A DNA stretch of 64,000 nt from Puccinia triticina (Eukaryota > Basidiomycota > Pucciniomycetes > Pucciniales > Pucciniaceae), in NCBI RefSeq assembly GCF_026914185.1, contig NC_070563.1:3927001-3991000 (forward strand). The letters are read 5' to 3'. A program made the position numbers and the translations under genes. Each line of letters begins with the position of its first letter. Positions within the stretch are counted from its first letter, which is position 1. Below the pieces are notes generated by a model. It saw only the letters and a list, made by a program, of their open reading frames with translations. It was not told the origin of the DNA and did not search any database. This document shows positions 11,416-22,492 of the stretch, one piece after another.

Positions 11416-12572
11416 ATGGCATTAGGAAAGAGAAAGATGAACACAAAAAAAGCCAAACCAAGCTCAAAGAATAAAAAGCCCAAACAAGTCGATGCTAGCA
11501 ACCCGAGCCCAGGCAGACTCTCCAGTCAATCGACAGATGGTGATGATACCAAGGAAAACGCAGCCTTAGATCCAGGAAACTCATCCGATGACCAGGATGA
11601 TAAGACTCGTAAGTGTATCGCTGATGCCTGCTAGGCGCTCTTGCTGCAACAAATCCTGTTGACACTGATGATACCGTGCGCGCTCAATCCGTAGGGACCG
11701 TCTCAGATCCGGCCGTCTCTCCCGCCACGGCCGAGGATCCGGCCGCCGCCACCGCTGATAGTGAGGCCCCCAAAAAGAAAAACAAAAACAAAAACAAAAA
11801 AGATAGTGGCGTTGCTCCAAGCACCAAGGACGCTGGAGAGGAAGCGGCAGAAGACCTCTTCAAAGGATCCGAGACAGTCGAAGATTCGGTGCTCGATGGT
11901 TATTACTGCATCCAGAACATGGACGGCTTCGAAAAGTGGATCCGCGAGCGCAAGTCGACACTTTGCAAGCCTCCTCTTGACCCCAAGAAAAAAGTACTCG
12001 TGCTGGACCTCGACAACACCTTAATTTGCAGGGACAAACACCCCTACGAGTTCATCGTGGACTGCAATAACGGGTGTCGCTACCCCGTTAGTATCCACCC
12101 CGCATGCATTGCCTTCCTGCACGAGATGAAGGCTCACTACTCCAAGATCGCCATTTATACCTCAAGCTCAGCCGTCTACGCGTCAAAAATCTGCGACAAA
12201 ATGACGACCCGTTACTTACAGGCCTATCCGGACAACAAAACCCCGTTCTTCACAATCATGTCGGCTAACGATTGCCCCAGCGTGGACGGGATGCGCTCGA
12301 AGGACCTGTTGTTGTTTGGAAGCTTAGAAGACGTGGTGTTTGTCGACGACGACCCCTACTACTCGTTCAGGTCTCAGAACGATAACGTGATACACGTCCG
12401 TCGATACCACGGTGAAAAATCGCAAGAAGGCGGTCTCATGGCCATCGCACCCCTGCTCACCTATCTCAGCTCGGTCAAAAGCGTCCCCGACACCATGCGC
12501 AAGTTGAAGAAGGTTTGGCACAACGCCGGTCTCGTCAAGATAGTCCAGTGCGTCCGAGGCGTTACATGCTAG
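11416..12572 (+). CDS. FCP1-like HAD-family phosphatase
   Basis: The conserved part (about 11680-12572) carries the HAD/FCP1 nucleophile motif DLDNTLI (VLVLDLDNTLICRD), a central IYTSSSAVYASKI segment (motif II area), a Lys-containing MRSKDLLLFG segment and the acidic motif VFVDDDPYY. Family members dephosphorylate Ser/Thr on proteins such as the RNA polymerase II CTD; the substrate here is unknown. The N-terminal 100 residues or so are low-complexity and rich in Lys/Asn. The likely start is the Met at 11416 (MALGKRKMNTKKAK, a basic nuclear-signal-like stretch). A frame change between 11540 and 11635 requires an intron. AG at 11634 fits phase with either GT at 11540 (95 nt) or GTAAGT at 11609 (26 nt, implausibly short), so that junction is uncertain. 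Confidence 0.75.
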
Positions 12573-12923
12573 ATTTGTTTAGGAGCCCGCCATGGGATGC
12601 CCCACTCCCCCAATTGTTCTCCTTGTTTAATCATTGAGTATAGCACCTGATAGAAATGAGCACCCGGACTGGCCGGCATAGGCGAGCTCGCTTCATCTTG
12701 TTGAAACACCGGGCAACTACTAGCCATAAAAAAAAAAAAAAAGTCTGATTGGTATCAGGTGATGAGATTGTCCGCTAAGATGACGAGAATGATGAATCCT
12801 TTGTGATCAGTGCTCCAGTGCCATCCTTCTTATAGACAAGCTTTTGCATTAGATTGCCTTCTGCTAAGTGTACCAGAGACGTTCATTCACTGCACCTACG
12901 GCCGTTCAGAAACATGAGAACAG
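12573..12923. other. Intergenic region, no gene seen
   Basis: The spacer between the phosphatase and the convergent hypothetical gene holds a poly-A run near 12727 and nothing recognisable as coding. Confidence 0.5.
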
Positions 12924-13493
12924 TCAACAAAAGCTCAAAGCTAAGATGAACAAGGGGCAATTGATAATCAGGAACTGCTGAGACCGTCGAGCAGACTCCT
13001 CAGACCAATCAACACACTGCTCGCACCGGGGAGAGAAGATGGTGTTCAGATGCTTGTCGTCGGTGTTGTTGTTCCAGAACGCCTGGGAAGGAAAGGCCAG
13101 TGTCGAGACTGGTCCATTCAAGCCTCCGAGCTTCCGGATCGCGTTCCGAGTCTCCGCAGCCACGTTGCCTAGAGTCGTGAACAAATCCCAAAGAGCCTCG
13201 CCCGCTCTTGCTGAATCTTCAATCAGCTTTGCATACCCTTCGGGGTCGGTTCTGACCGCGTCCTCGTTGCGATACTGGGGCAGGATGTCGAGATGAGTGG
13301 AGTCCTCGGACCACCCGATGGCCGCCATGATATCGGCTGCGCGGGCAGATCCACAAACGGCCTGCAGGCGTGGATGAAGGCACAGAGGCTGTTTTTTTTG
13401 TAGCGCATCGAAAGCGTCAACGGTTGGTTGAAATTGGGTTCTGAGGCCACTAGCCCAATCACCAACCGTGATGCTGGTGCCGTGGAAGGGCAC
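12924..13493 (-). CDS. Hypothetical protein, about 189 residues
   Basis: A single uninterrupted minus-strand frame starting MPFHGTSITVGDWASGLR with balanced composition, including segments such as DPEGYAKLIEDSARAGEALW that suggest amphipathic helices. I recognise no family. The last dozen residues are hydrophobic (FILALSFC), and the true end could lie at an unrecognised splice site. It is divergent to the membrane-protein gene starting at 13750. It could also be one exon of a longer gene. Confidence 0.5.
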   Translation of the reverse strand: MPFHGTSITVGDWASGLRTQFQPTVDAFDALQKKQPLCLHPRLQAVCGSARAADIMAAIGWSEDSTHLDILPQYRNEDAVRTDPEGYAKLIEDSARAGEALWDLFTTLGNVAAETRNAIRKLGGLNGPVSTLAFPSQAFWNNNTDDKHLNTIFSPRCEQCVDWSEESARRSQQFLIINCPLFILALSFC

Positions 13494-13532
13494 TCCCTCA
13501 TCTCATCTTCTCAGCCACCGTCGAATCCACCG

Positions 13533-13724
13533 CCGTATCACCCTCGTGTCCGTCGTGGTATCCACCGCCGCATCCGCCGCCGTATCCGCCGCCGTATCCA
13601 CCGCGTATCCACCGCCGCATCCACCGCCGTATCACCCTCGTGTCCGTCGTGGTATCCACCGCCGCATCCGCCGCCGTATCCGCCGCCGTATCCACCGCGT
13701 ATCCACCGCCGCACCCGCCGCGTA
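13533..13724. repeat. Two-copy 94-bp repeat of ccgccg/tatccacc units
   Basis: A 94-bp block starting ccgtatcaccctcgtgtccg occurs at 13533 and 13627, each built from shorter ccgccgcatccgccgccgta units. On the plus strand one frame gives YPPPHPPPYPPPYP-like peptide, but 94 bp shifts the frame between copies. I therefore treat it as a repeat upstream of, or partly within, the 5' end of the following gene. Confidence 0.65.
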
Positions 13725-13749
13725 TCCACCGCCGCATCCACCGCATCTC

Positions 13750-14377
13750 ATGGCGCAACCTCCCCCGGTGGAAGGCACGTCCTGGCTTGTGGTTTTTATG
13801 GATACAGCTGCCAAGAAGATATGTGGTCAGTATCTCTTCACCCTGCTTTTCATCCATTTGCCTTACAGAAAAATTCTTCCAGCTGACGGAAACCCATATC
13901 GATAAACTTGTCTCTTCTCTTGTTGAAAAGATCTCTAATAGCAACCCAGGTGAGTACATACTTATTTTATTTGTTTGTACACAAAACTTGAACATCTTGC
14001 TTACTTTTTTTGCCTTTCTTATGTTTATTCCCCTTTGTAATTAAAGATACGATGCTTTACGCCTTTGCCGGTTCCGTCATAGTGGTGCTTGTTGGTGAGT
14101 AAATGTTTTTCCTGTACACTACTCTGTCAAATACTAACAATTTTTTTTGAGAAAAGTACACAAGACCATTGAATCTCAAGACTCTGTTGCTGCACTTCGA
14201 GACTCTGTTGCTGCACTGGCACTACAATTTGAACAGATGGTTGCTGCGCAGGCACTACAATCCAAACAGATGGGGAAACAGGTGCAGGCACTCAAAACTC
14301 AACTGGAGGCCATGTCAGCTCGAATGGAACAGCAAAACCCACATGCTGCCAGTTTCACCCCGGACAACATTGATTAG
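13750..14377 (+). CDS. Small membrane protein with C-terminal coiled coil (4 exons)
   Basis: Splice sites and phases close exactly with exons 13750-13825, 13869-13949, 14047-14094 and 14157-14377, giving about 141 residues. Donors are GTCAGT, GTGAGT and GTGAGT. The last intron has a ctaac branch-like site. The product starts MAQPPPVEGTSWLVVFMD and continues ICEKFFQLTETHIDKLV. A single hydrophobic segment follows (MLYAFAGSVIVVLVV, about residues 55-69), then a helix of heptad-like Leu/Ala/Met/Gln (DSVAALRDSVAALALQFEQM and so on) and a polar tail. This suggests a single-pass membrane protein with a coiled-coil tail. The family was not recognised. An upstream in-frame start at 13468 would add a Pro/Tyr/Arg-rich leader encoded by the 94-bp repeats. 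Confidence 0.7.
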
Positions 14378-14970
14378 TCAGCTTCCCTTCCATCTCCTTG
14401 CTCTTCCCTTTTGATTCCATGTACATATTTTTGCTTGTTTAAAGTTCTGGCTCCACTTCCTTTTCCCTTTTTTTTCTTGCTCTGCGCTTTTCCAGTTCAT
14501 GTACATATCTCCTTTCCTGTGTACCATTTAGCTTCCATTTCTTTTTCGTTATTTTGTTTCAACCTTTCCTCATGTCACTCATTTCCGCAGCTCTCTGTAC
14601 AATAAATTACACTCGTTCCATCCAACTGCCATGTACACACAGCGGCGCATCGGTAGAAGTCCCTCCTTTGGAGGGCTGCTTCTGGTGTCCCGCTCGCATT
14701 TAGCGCGCTCATCGGTGTTCAGTTTGAGGTTTTAAATTACATGTATTTTTGCAAACAAACAAACGAAAACGACAAGTATGGAAAGGAGGAGTCTTCGTTT
14801 CGCAAGCTCGACATGTCATGATCTGCCTTGAGGCATGTTGCGATTACAGGACCTCCATTTCTCTCTTTCGCTGGATTCATGCTAAGGGGGCTGCATCTTT
14901 CTTCAACCTTTCTTCGTAGCCGTAAGCCATATCGTAGTGAAGTTTGTTAAACTGTATATATATATACATA
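14378..14970. other. Intergenic region between convergent genes
   Basis: A T/C-rich 3' region after the coiled-coil gene, with aataaa at about 14601. A short foldback block (agtccctcctttggaggg) at 14655-14705 resembles the family at 11022. A tatatatata run lies at about 14956, just beyond the end of the proteasome gene. Confidence 0.5.
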
Positions 14971-16073
14971 TCAGGGAGTGATTAGAAAATGGCGATCATC
15001 ATCAGGGAGGGTAAAGAGGAAGAGGGAGCTGACGTCATAGTTGTTGATGAAATGCCAGCCGTCCTCCTTGACGTGGTAGAGGTTGAGTGTGTTACCGGAG
15101 AACGCGTCGCGGTGGCCGGCGGCATAGATGCTCCGTCGACCGAGCTCGAGGGCGTCGTCGACGGAGAGGTCCCAATGGTAGCCCTGGTCGAGGACGCCAT
15201 ACGCGAAGGTGGATCCGGAGCCGACCGAGAACACGTCGCCCTTGAGCCGGGTCCCGTCCGAGTCGACGTAGTACAGCCCCGGGCCCGAGCCGTCCCAGCC
15301 GCAGATCATCGTGCCCATGGAGAGCCCCATGCCCTTGTAGCTGTACACCAGGTTCGAAAGGTACTTGGAGGCCGCGGCCACAGAGATCCGGCTCTTGTTT
15401 CGTAGCTCGTGCAAGCGGCATTGGATGCCTAGATAGGTCTTTTGTGATGCCAAAAAAAAAAAAAAAAAAAAAACTCAGTTTCGCAATCCAAATCAGAGAG
15501 AGAGAAGCACAAAGAAGTCATCCTTCACTTACTTCCCAGTACTGGCAGTCGGCGGCTCCTCCGGCCATGGTGCCCAGCAGAAAAGGGTTGATCTCGATGA
15601 CTAACCCCCCGAAAAAAATCCAAGGTTTGTTTTAGGGCTGTGAGCATAGACAGACAGTCTGAGTGGGGGGGATGTACCCTTTTTGACGGTGCCACTAGCG
15701 ATATAGCTCCCAGCGGTGGCCCTGGAATCGACGGCGACGATGATGCCGTGTTTGAATCGGAAGGCGAGGGTGGTGGTGCCGTGCTTGATCTTGATCTTGG
15801 CATCGGCAGAGCGGTCGTCGGTGTGCGCTCGCAGGAAGGACACGGGCTGATGGGCGAGTGCTCGGAGTGTCAGCTGCAGAGAGAGAGAGCGAGATCGGGG
15901 GGGATGCGGCTGACGTCTTCCACTCCTGGGAGGTCGAACCTTGGCACCGGCGTCCGTCCGAGGTCGACCGGGTGCTGGTGGAGGGCATAGTCCTTCTGGG
16001 CCGCTTCGCATTCTCGCTCGGCCAGCCGGTGTTCGGTGGTCGCGAGCTCCTGGAGGAATCCGCTGAGCGACAT
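14971..16073 (-). CDS. PRE2: 20S proteasome subunit beta type-5 (chymotrypsin-like)
   Basis: Four exons on the minus strand join in phase: 16073-15915, 15873-15678, 15600-15533 and 15438-14971, with introns of 41, 77 and 94 nt. The protein has a propeptide of about 90 residues starting [20 protein letters not shown]. It is cleaved before the catalytic Thr of the motif [10 protein letters not shown]. The mature part shows [29 protein letters not shown] (formed across the second intron), [11 protein letters not shown] and [20 protein letters not shown], all hallmarks of beta5. Asp, Lys and Ser active-site partners are in place. This is the chymotrypsin-like site of the proteasome core. It is divergent to the UBP2-type gene with about 115 bp between start codons. 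Confidence 0.93.
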
Positions 16074-16188
16074 GGTGTGGAGGGTGGTGTGCGTCATCCT
16101 GGATTCCTGCGCCTGGCCGGGCTGTGTGTTTCCGCGCAGCAGGTGCCCCGCAGCACGGCCGTTTACCGTTTTAACTGTGTGCGAAACC
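16074..16188. promoter_or_regulatory. Shared bidirectional promoter region of PRE2 and the UBP2-type gene
   Basis: Only 115 bp separate the two divergent start codons, so both genes must use sequence here or inside the neighbouring 5' region. I see no TATA box and no match to the yeast Rpn4/PACE core GGTGGCAAA; GGTGGTGTG at about 16083 is the closest. Position is inferred from gene layout only. Confidence 0.4.
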
Positions 16189-19100
16189 ATGTCCGCTAAG
16201 GCTCGTGCCCTCCAGCCCCGGCCGCCAGCCACGAACCATCTCGGAACGATGGGCGACTCGCCCAGCAGCCGGACGGCGGCCATCGACCTCAGCCAGACAG
16301 ACCCCATCCCCCCCGCATTCGCAACCCCCAAGCTGCTCGCACACACATTCGACCACCACCACCACTCCGAACTGTGGCCACACCCGATCTGGGACCTCGA
16401 ACTCAACACGAACTCGGCCATCTGGAACCAGGCCATCGCCCCCAGCGACCATCTCAGCAGCAACAACCCAAAGTACCCGCCACTCTCCATCCACGAACTC
16501 ATCCTCGCCAAGCCACACGCGAACGCATTCTTCTGTCCGATCGAATGGAAATGGCTCATCATCGAACTCCTAGACGCCCAGTCCCCACCCCGCCCACTCA
16601 GCACACCATGCACCCAGCAACAGCAACACCCACAGCAGCAGAAACAACCACAGCAAGCAGAACGAGAAGAAGAGAAAACAACAACCCCGCACCATTTCTT
16701 CCAGCTCCTCAAGTCCGCCGTCCACCAGGTCCAGCACTTCCATCCGATCCCTGCCTCAATCTTCGACCTCCACTCCCCACCCGCCCAGGAGAGCCATCCC
16801 TCATCAGCCTCATCGCCCCGCGTCACCACCCACACCTTCGAGTACGACCACTCGTCCAGATGGGACGCTCGCCTCTGTGTCGGCTGTTCGCGCGGCATCT
16901 TCCACTCCCCCATCGAGGCCGCCGTCCCCTCCGTCTTCGATCGCAACCATGCTCACGACCTCATCCATCATGCTAAGAAATACAACCATCTGCCCAACCA
17001 TGTCCACTCCAAAACTAACCCCGAACAACTCGTCTACAAGGCCTGGCATACCGTATTCATGTGCACACCACATCATCAGTATTCTCAGCAAACATAACAC
17101 TGATCGCGGTTTGCTTTCTGTGATCTAGTGTTGCCCAGAATGCTCTCCTCGAAGGCAAACTTTCGCCTCTTCCTCTCAACGGGAAATCCATCTCAGGAAG
17201 GATGCCCTGGGACTCGATCTCGTAATTACTCCTCTTCTTACCCAAGATCAAATTTAAGCGCGAAACGAATAATAATAATAATAATAAAACGCTAACACTC
17301 TTAATGCTCTCCGTCCCTTGATCACCATTCCTCGCGTGTAACTCAAGGGCGAAGATATGGGCCAGCCTAGGCGTCACACGGAGAGAAGGGCCAGTGGACG
17401 AGTCCAGTTCCCCGCCAGGCTCCAGCCCCGACCGTCCCAAAAACCCGCCATCCAAGTCGCCCTCATCCGCCAAACCAACCACCCCTCTCTTGGTCCTCCC
17501 CAGTCTCAACGTCAAGACCGCCGAGGGAAGGAAGAACCGGGCGATATGGTGCCGGGCCCTGCTCGAAATCTCCGTCTTTTTGAAGTGGTATAAGCTCCAA
17601 CATCGTCAGTCATTCCTTCCCGCCCAACAGCTCCAAATCATCTCGATTTTTGATGTCTCGTCTGCTAGCCCATGTCGAAGAGTCGGTCAAGTCGAATTAC
17701 ATCGTCCCTTTTAACCTCGTCTCGGCCCACCCCAAAATCGTCCAGATGCTCGGAGGCAACTCGAGTGAGTGTATCCAGAACCCTCCCAAACACAAGCCCC
17801 CATACATCTAACTTCTATGCGCGATATTTTCCCGGCTTCGTTCATGATTAGTCCCCGTATTTCCGACCAAGTCTGCGTGGCAGACACCGAACGGGAAACC
17901 GGTGGCCTATGCAGCGTACGCGAAGCTAGGACTGGTCCCGGCCGTTCCGGACGGGGTGATTATATTGGGCTACGAGGTTCAAGTGCGCACGTTTCCGGCC
18001 ATACGCTACCAGTTTTTCGAGGCGCTCCGGGAAATCCAAGCGGTCAGGGACAGCCAATCGATCGCGGTCTTCCTAGGCATGGAGGCCAGTCGCGGTGTCG
18101 TCGGGTTCGTCCGCTCTCTTTCTCTCTCTCTTAGCTCTCCGATATATCACCCGACTGACTACTTGCATTCTTGTGTGTGTGTTAGACTTACCGAAGCTAG
18201 ACAGGCCTGGAATCTGATTTGCTGCGATGGAACCGATGGCTCCTTCGTCATGGATCTTACGAGGGAGGAGTTCATCATGAACGCGTTCAATTCCAAAGAT
18301 GCCTCGGAGACCGATCCGGCCGAGAAAACTAAACTGCAAGTCGTGTTGTTGCTGTTCATTGTCGGATGTAAATCAGCTGATCAGACCGATTGACGGCGGG
18401 TGACAGTCGGAATGCGCTCCGGACGTTGGTCGAGGCCAACCCGACCAACGAGCTTTTACGGGCCGTCTCAGACAGCGCCAATAGTGCGGCCGAACAGAAG
18501 GCGAACCCGATGGACCTGAACAAAGCGTATGCGACCTTGGGCGACGTTGTGCCTGAAGTGGACGACGAGATGCTTTGGATGGCCTACACCATCGGAGTCA
18601 GTCCTTCCCAGCCAGCCACATCCTCCCAAAGATACACTTAAATTTGTCCGTTTTTGAAAAACTCAGGTTGCCGACCAGCCCGGCCAGAAAGACGTCCTAA
18701 GAGAGGCGCTGCAAGTCATTGCCCGGCACCGCAAGAGCCACCTGATCGAGTCCCGGCTAGTCGCCGAGCTCAAGGGTAAGAAGCATCGCAACCACCACCT
18801 CCGCCCATTTGCTAGCCACTCACGTCATTTATTTATTTTTGGTGGCGTGCGCGTTTCGGTGGAACTTCCTGGGGATTGTGTAGGCGATGGCGCCGAAAGC
18901 GCGATGGACATCGTCGCTTATAGCCCGCCTCCTGTGTCCTATGACTTGCCTGCTGGAATCAATAACATCGGAAAGTGAGTCGCTCGTCGTCTGTGCGCCT
19001 TTGGAAGTTGGAACGAAGTACTGACTGCAAGCTTCCTTTCACAAACACAAATCACCCTAGTACCTGCTATTTGAAGTTAGTCTGTCGGCTCACCACTTTC

Positions 19101-21873
19101 GACCTGCACAATTAACTAACTTAACCCGTTGCATGGGGGAGAATAGTTCTTTGCTTCAGTATTTCTTCTCAGTCCGAGAACTTCGAGAAATCTTGCTCAG
19201 GTTTCCCGAGTTTGAACAGGATATCGACGAGCATCAGGAGATGAAGGAGAAGAAAAGGGTCGGAGGTCGGATCGTCTCGGCCTCGGAAATTCTACGATCC
19301 AAACAATGTATGAGCATTCTCCACCGAACAGATTTCCATCCATAGCTAAAATGCCACGTGGCTCAATTAAACTTGTTCATGAATGAAAAAAAGTTGCCTC
19401 CCAGTTGCGAGGCTTGTTCCAAGAAATGATCAGTACTCCACTATCGGCGGTGACGCCGGAGAGAGAGCTCGCCTTTCTTGCGCTAGTTCTATCCAAAGAC
19501 GAGAGTCCGATGAGCGTTGCGGCGACCACGACGACGAATGCGAACCACAACTCTTCAGCGAGTACGGATGCGACGCTTGTAGATGACCAGCCGGTGGTAC
19601 TTGGCCCGACGTTCAACGCGACGCCCTCTCCGCCTGTGCATGTTGCCTCAGCGGGCTCGTCGACGGTGCTAGGGAAGCGGAAGAGCGAGAGCAGCGGGTC
19701 AGATGACGGCCACTCGACCGGCCGCACCCCCATGGAAGTCGACTCCGTCGCCGCTGCCGCTGCAGCCGTGCCCGCCGAAAAGGAGCTCGTCGGCCCCATC
19801 CAGGACCTCGCTATGGCCGCCTCATCGCCCCAAGTCCCCGTCGACGAGCCCGAGCCCCCACCGCCGGCCAAGACTGCTATCCCTGTGGTCATCGACCTCA
19901 CCGATGAGTCCAACCCTCCTCCTCCGCTCCCGCCCCGTCCCAACTGCAGCAACAGAAGCGTGGCGGCTATCGAGAGCGGATCGCACATGATGTTCGGCAC
20001 GTCCTCTCTCCCTTCTGACTCATCCCATACCAGTTTCGCTCGCTGATCCTCTCTCTCCCTCTCTCGCAGGCCGCCAGAACGACGTCTCGGAGTGCATGGA
20101 TAACTGTCTCTTCCAGATCCAGGCCGCGCTCGATCAGCAGAAAATACGCGCGAGTGGGGAGTTTGATGGCGATGGAAATCTGGTGAAATCGTTGAGTGAC
20201 AACATTCTTGATGGACCCTGGGAGAAAGAGTAGAAATAAGAAAACTGATTTTGTACACACAAACAATGAAATCTCGTAGACTGTTTTATGGGAAAACGAG
20301 GCAATCGTTGATGTTTGAAAATCCGAAGGGGAAAGTGTCAATCAAGGAGGAACAGTTTGCTTATTTGCTGGTCGATGTGGCCGAGGAAGGCCGGGATCTC
20401 TACGACGGATTGGATAAAGTGTTTGATGAGAGTGAGGTCGAGTTGGAGAATGGGAAAGCTTGTCGGCGGGTAGGGTTAGTGGAATTACCGCCGATTCTGC
20501 AGATCCAACTTCAGGTGAGCAATTTCACACACAAATTGAGAGAAACAAGAAGATTGAAAGAAAAAGAGTATGTTGGTGGTTGCATAGAGAGTGCAATTTG
20601 ATCGAAGAACACACACGGTGTTCAAGTCGAACGCCCACCTGAAGTTTGGCCAACGTCTCCGGATGGACCGCTACTTGGAACCCGACCCTGACGACCAAGT
20701 CGGCCAGGAGAAACGCGCCAAGACTGCTGGGCTCCGCAAAGAGATCGAATGTCTGCGTGGTCGGTTGGGAGAACTGACGACGAACGTGAGCGGAGATAAG
20801 GTGTGTGATTCCCGACAGACTCGGTAGGAGTAGGGCAGTCCAGAGAAGACTGATCATCAAATTTGGACAGCGGACCGCCAGCACGGTCTTGCGGGACTTG
20901 CATGGGATCCTGTCCTCGACCGCTGACCCCAGCACGTGTCCGTCTCGAGCAGGCTCGGCACCAGCCACTCGGCTGGAGTTCTTTGAAGGCCTGCTCGGGG
21001 CCGAGGAGCTCGAGTATCTGGATGCCGAAGCCACGGCGATCGACGCGGAGATCGCGGGCAATAAGGTGGCTGTCAAGCGGCTCAAGGCCGAGGTTGAGGA
21101 GATGTGGAAGGTGGACGAGGAGCTCGACGAGCAGCATCCGGCCGGCCTTCCTCCCCCTCCCCCCGCTGCTGCCCCCATGCTCCTCGACGAGCCTCCAGCC
21201 ATGAATGCTCCTTCGGCCGGTAACCTGAAGGATAAAGATAAGGGCCTTGAGAAGGACGGGTGCGTTGGTACGGAGGACCACCGGCCAACCAAAGCCTCCT
21301 CTTCGTCTTCCCAAACTGCCGAATACATCTTAGTCGGCCTCTTCATGCATCGAGGCCAGTCTCCCGCCTCCCCCTTGACAGTCGTGAAGCAAGCATGCTA
21401 ACTGTTTTTCGTTCTTCACTCGACGGTGGCCCGCAACAGGGACGGCACAGGGGGGCCATTACTGGGCCATCCAGCGCCAGCTGCCCGACCGGATGGACCG
21501 GTGGCTGAAGTACAACGACAGCCAGGTGAGCGAGGTGGACCCGAACATCGAAGTCTTCACCCACCATGACCAAGACGAGTTAGAAGAAGAAGAACCCGAG
21601 GGAGGAACGTCCGCTGACCGTCGGCCCCAGACGCCCCCTGGCCCCACCTCCGACCCCCTTCCACGTAATAAACCCGCCCCGTCCGGATCCAAGGCTTCCA
21701 ACGCTAATCCCTATTGGCTCACTTACGTCAGACGCAAGGACGTCCATCGCTTCCAGATGCTCAATCGCGCCGCTAACCTTCCGCCGCCCCCTCCGCTCCT
21801 CCTGTCCCGGCCCGTCGACGGGGCGTTTTTGCCCTCCTCGTCTTCCTCCTCGGCCGCTCTTCCTCTGCCTTGA
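16189..21873 (+). CDS. UBP2: Ubiquitin-specific protease of the UBP2 / USP25-USP28 type
   Basis: A long multi-exon gene. The N-terminal exon (MSAKARALQPR, 16189 to about 17056) and the next exons form a large non-catalytic region. Coding blocks include WDARLCVGCSRGIFHSP, FLGMEASRGVV and DDEMLWMAYTIGVADQ. The catalytic domain begins PPPVSYDLPAGINNIGN (exon ending 18974). It continues through a 15-nt exon, 19061-19075, that supplies TCYL with the nucleophile Cys (19065-19067), then SLLQYFFSVRELREILLRF. Later come the NDVSECMDNCLFQIQ box (about 20083), SLFYGKTRQSL, LPPILQIQLQ and QFDRRTHTVFKS. The His box GGHYWAIQRQL is at about 21452, followed by WLKYNDSQVSEVD, and the protein ends near ANPYWLTYVRRKD. 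A Ser/Pro-rich insert (about 19470-20040) contains a SUMO-interaction-like motif, VVIDLTDES. Some 5' exon junctions (17057-17900) are unresolved. Confidence 0.88.
19061..19075 (+). other. 15-nt micro-exon carrying the catalytic Cys codon
   Basis: The preceding exon ends ATC GGA AA (donor GTGAGT at 18975). The next coding sequence is TACCTGCTATTTGAA after acceptor CCCTAG. It is followed by donor GTTAGT at 19076 and acceptor AATAG at 19142-19146, with an actaac branch site between. Joined in phase, these give GNTCYLNSLLQ, the invariant USP Cys box. No alternative reading keeps the box intact. Confidence 0.85.
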
Positions 21874-22394
21874 GAGCCTCCTTTCTTCTCTTTTTTCGCG
21901 CTTTCTCTCCTCCTTCTTACCCCTTTTTTGGTCCTCGTGGAGAAGGCGAGAACGGGAGTTGCTGTTCCTTTACTTGGTCGTCGTGGGTGGGTGTCGTGTG
22001 GTCTTCTCTCCTCCGTGTCTCTTGTTGTCTCTTTCTTCCCATGTACACATAAAACCCATCTCTCTCCGTCTTATCATTCCATAAAAGTAAAATTACTCCT
22101 ATGTAGGCTTCCAGGTCCCTCTTCCCCCAGCGTCTTCGTGGGCATCCTTGGCCCTCTCCTTGTCCCCTCAGCATCTGCAGAGAGAAAAACATCATGAACC
22201 ACAGGTCTGAGGGAAGGGACCGGGAAACTTGGAATGATTGGGGGCTGTTTTTTTAACACAAAAAAAAACTGCAGAATGAGGTGAATTTTGTATGTGTAAA
22301 GGTGGAACGGAGTGGCATGGGTGTTGTACATTTTGTCAGCTCGACCCAATCGCTTGTCGAGAGTGCCAGTGAGGTCATACATGCACCCTCCATT

Positions 22395-22492
22395 CGATGC
22401 ACCTCCGGACCGAGCTTAACCAAGCCTCTCTGGAGGAGAGCCCCGCAGGGTCTCTGTCTCACAGAGAGGCTTGCCCCCAAGCCACCGATTTT
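22395..22492. repeat. GC-rich foldback element
   Basis: aagcctctct (22422) pairs with agagaggctt (22463), enclosing gaggagagccccgcaggg. It is flanked by ccggaccgagcttaac, like the blocks at 11022 and 23095. Confidence 0.5.

Noticed and set aside
11609..11634. 26-nt intron in the FCP1-like gene
   Set aside because: It has a good GTAAGT donor and fits the phase but is too short for a spliceosomal intron. An upstream donor or a sequence difference is more likely, so the junction is left open.
16074..16188. Rpn4/PACE-type proteasome regulatory box in the PRE2 promoter
   Set aside because: The nearest match, GGTGGTGTG, lacks the GGTGGCAAA core.
15870..16946. A 358-codon minus-strand frame overlapping the UBP2-type first exon
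   Set aside because: Only its last part is real (PRE2 exon 1 from 16073). The upstream portion is the antisense of the UBP2-type first exon.
19377..20258. Minus-strand 293-codon Ser/Gly-rich frame
   Set aside because: It is antisense to the Ser/Pro-rich insert of the deubiquitinase. The plus-strand reading fits the USP fold on both sides.
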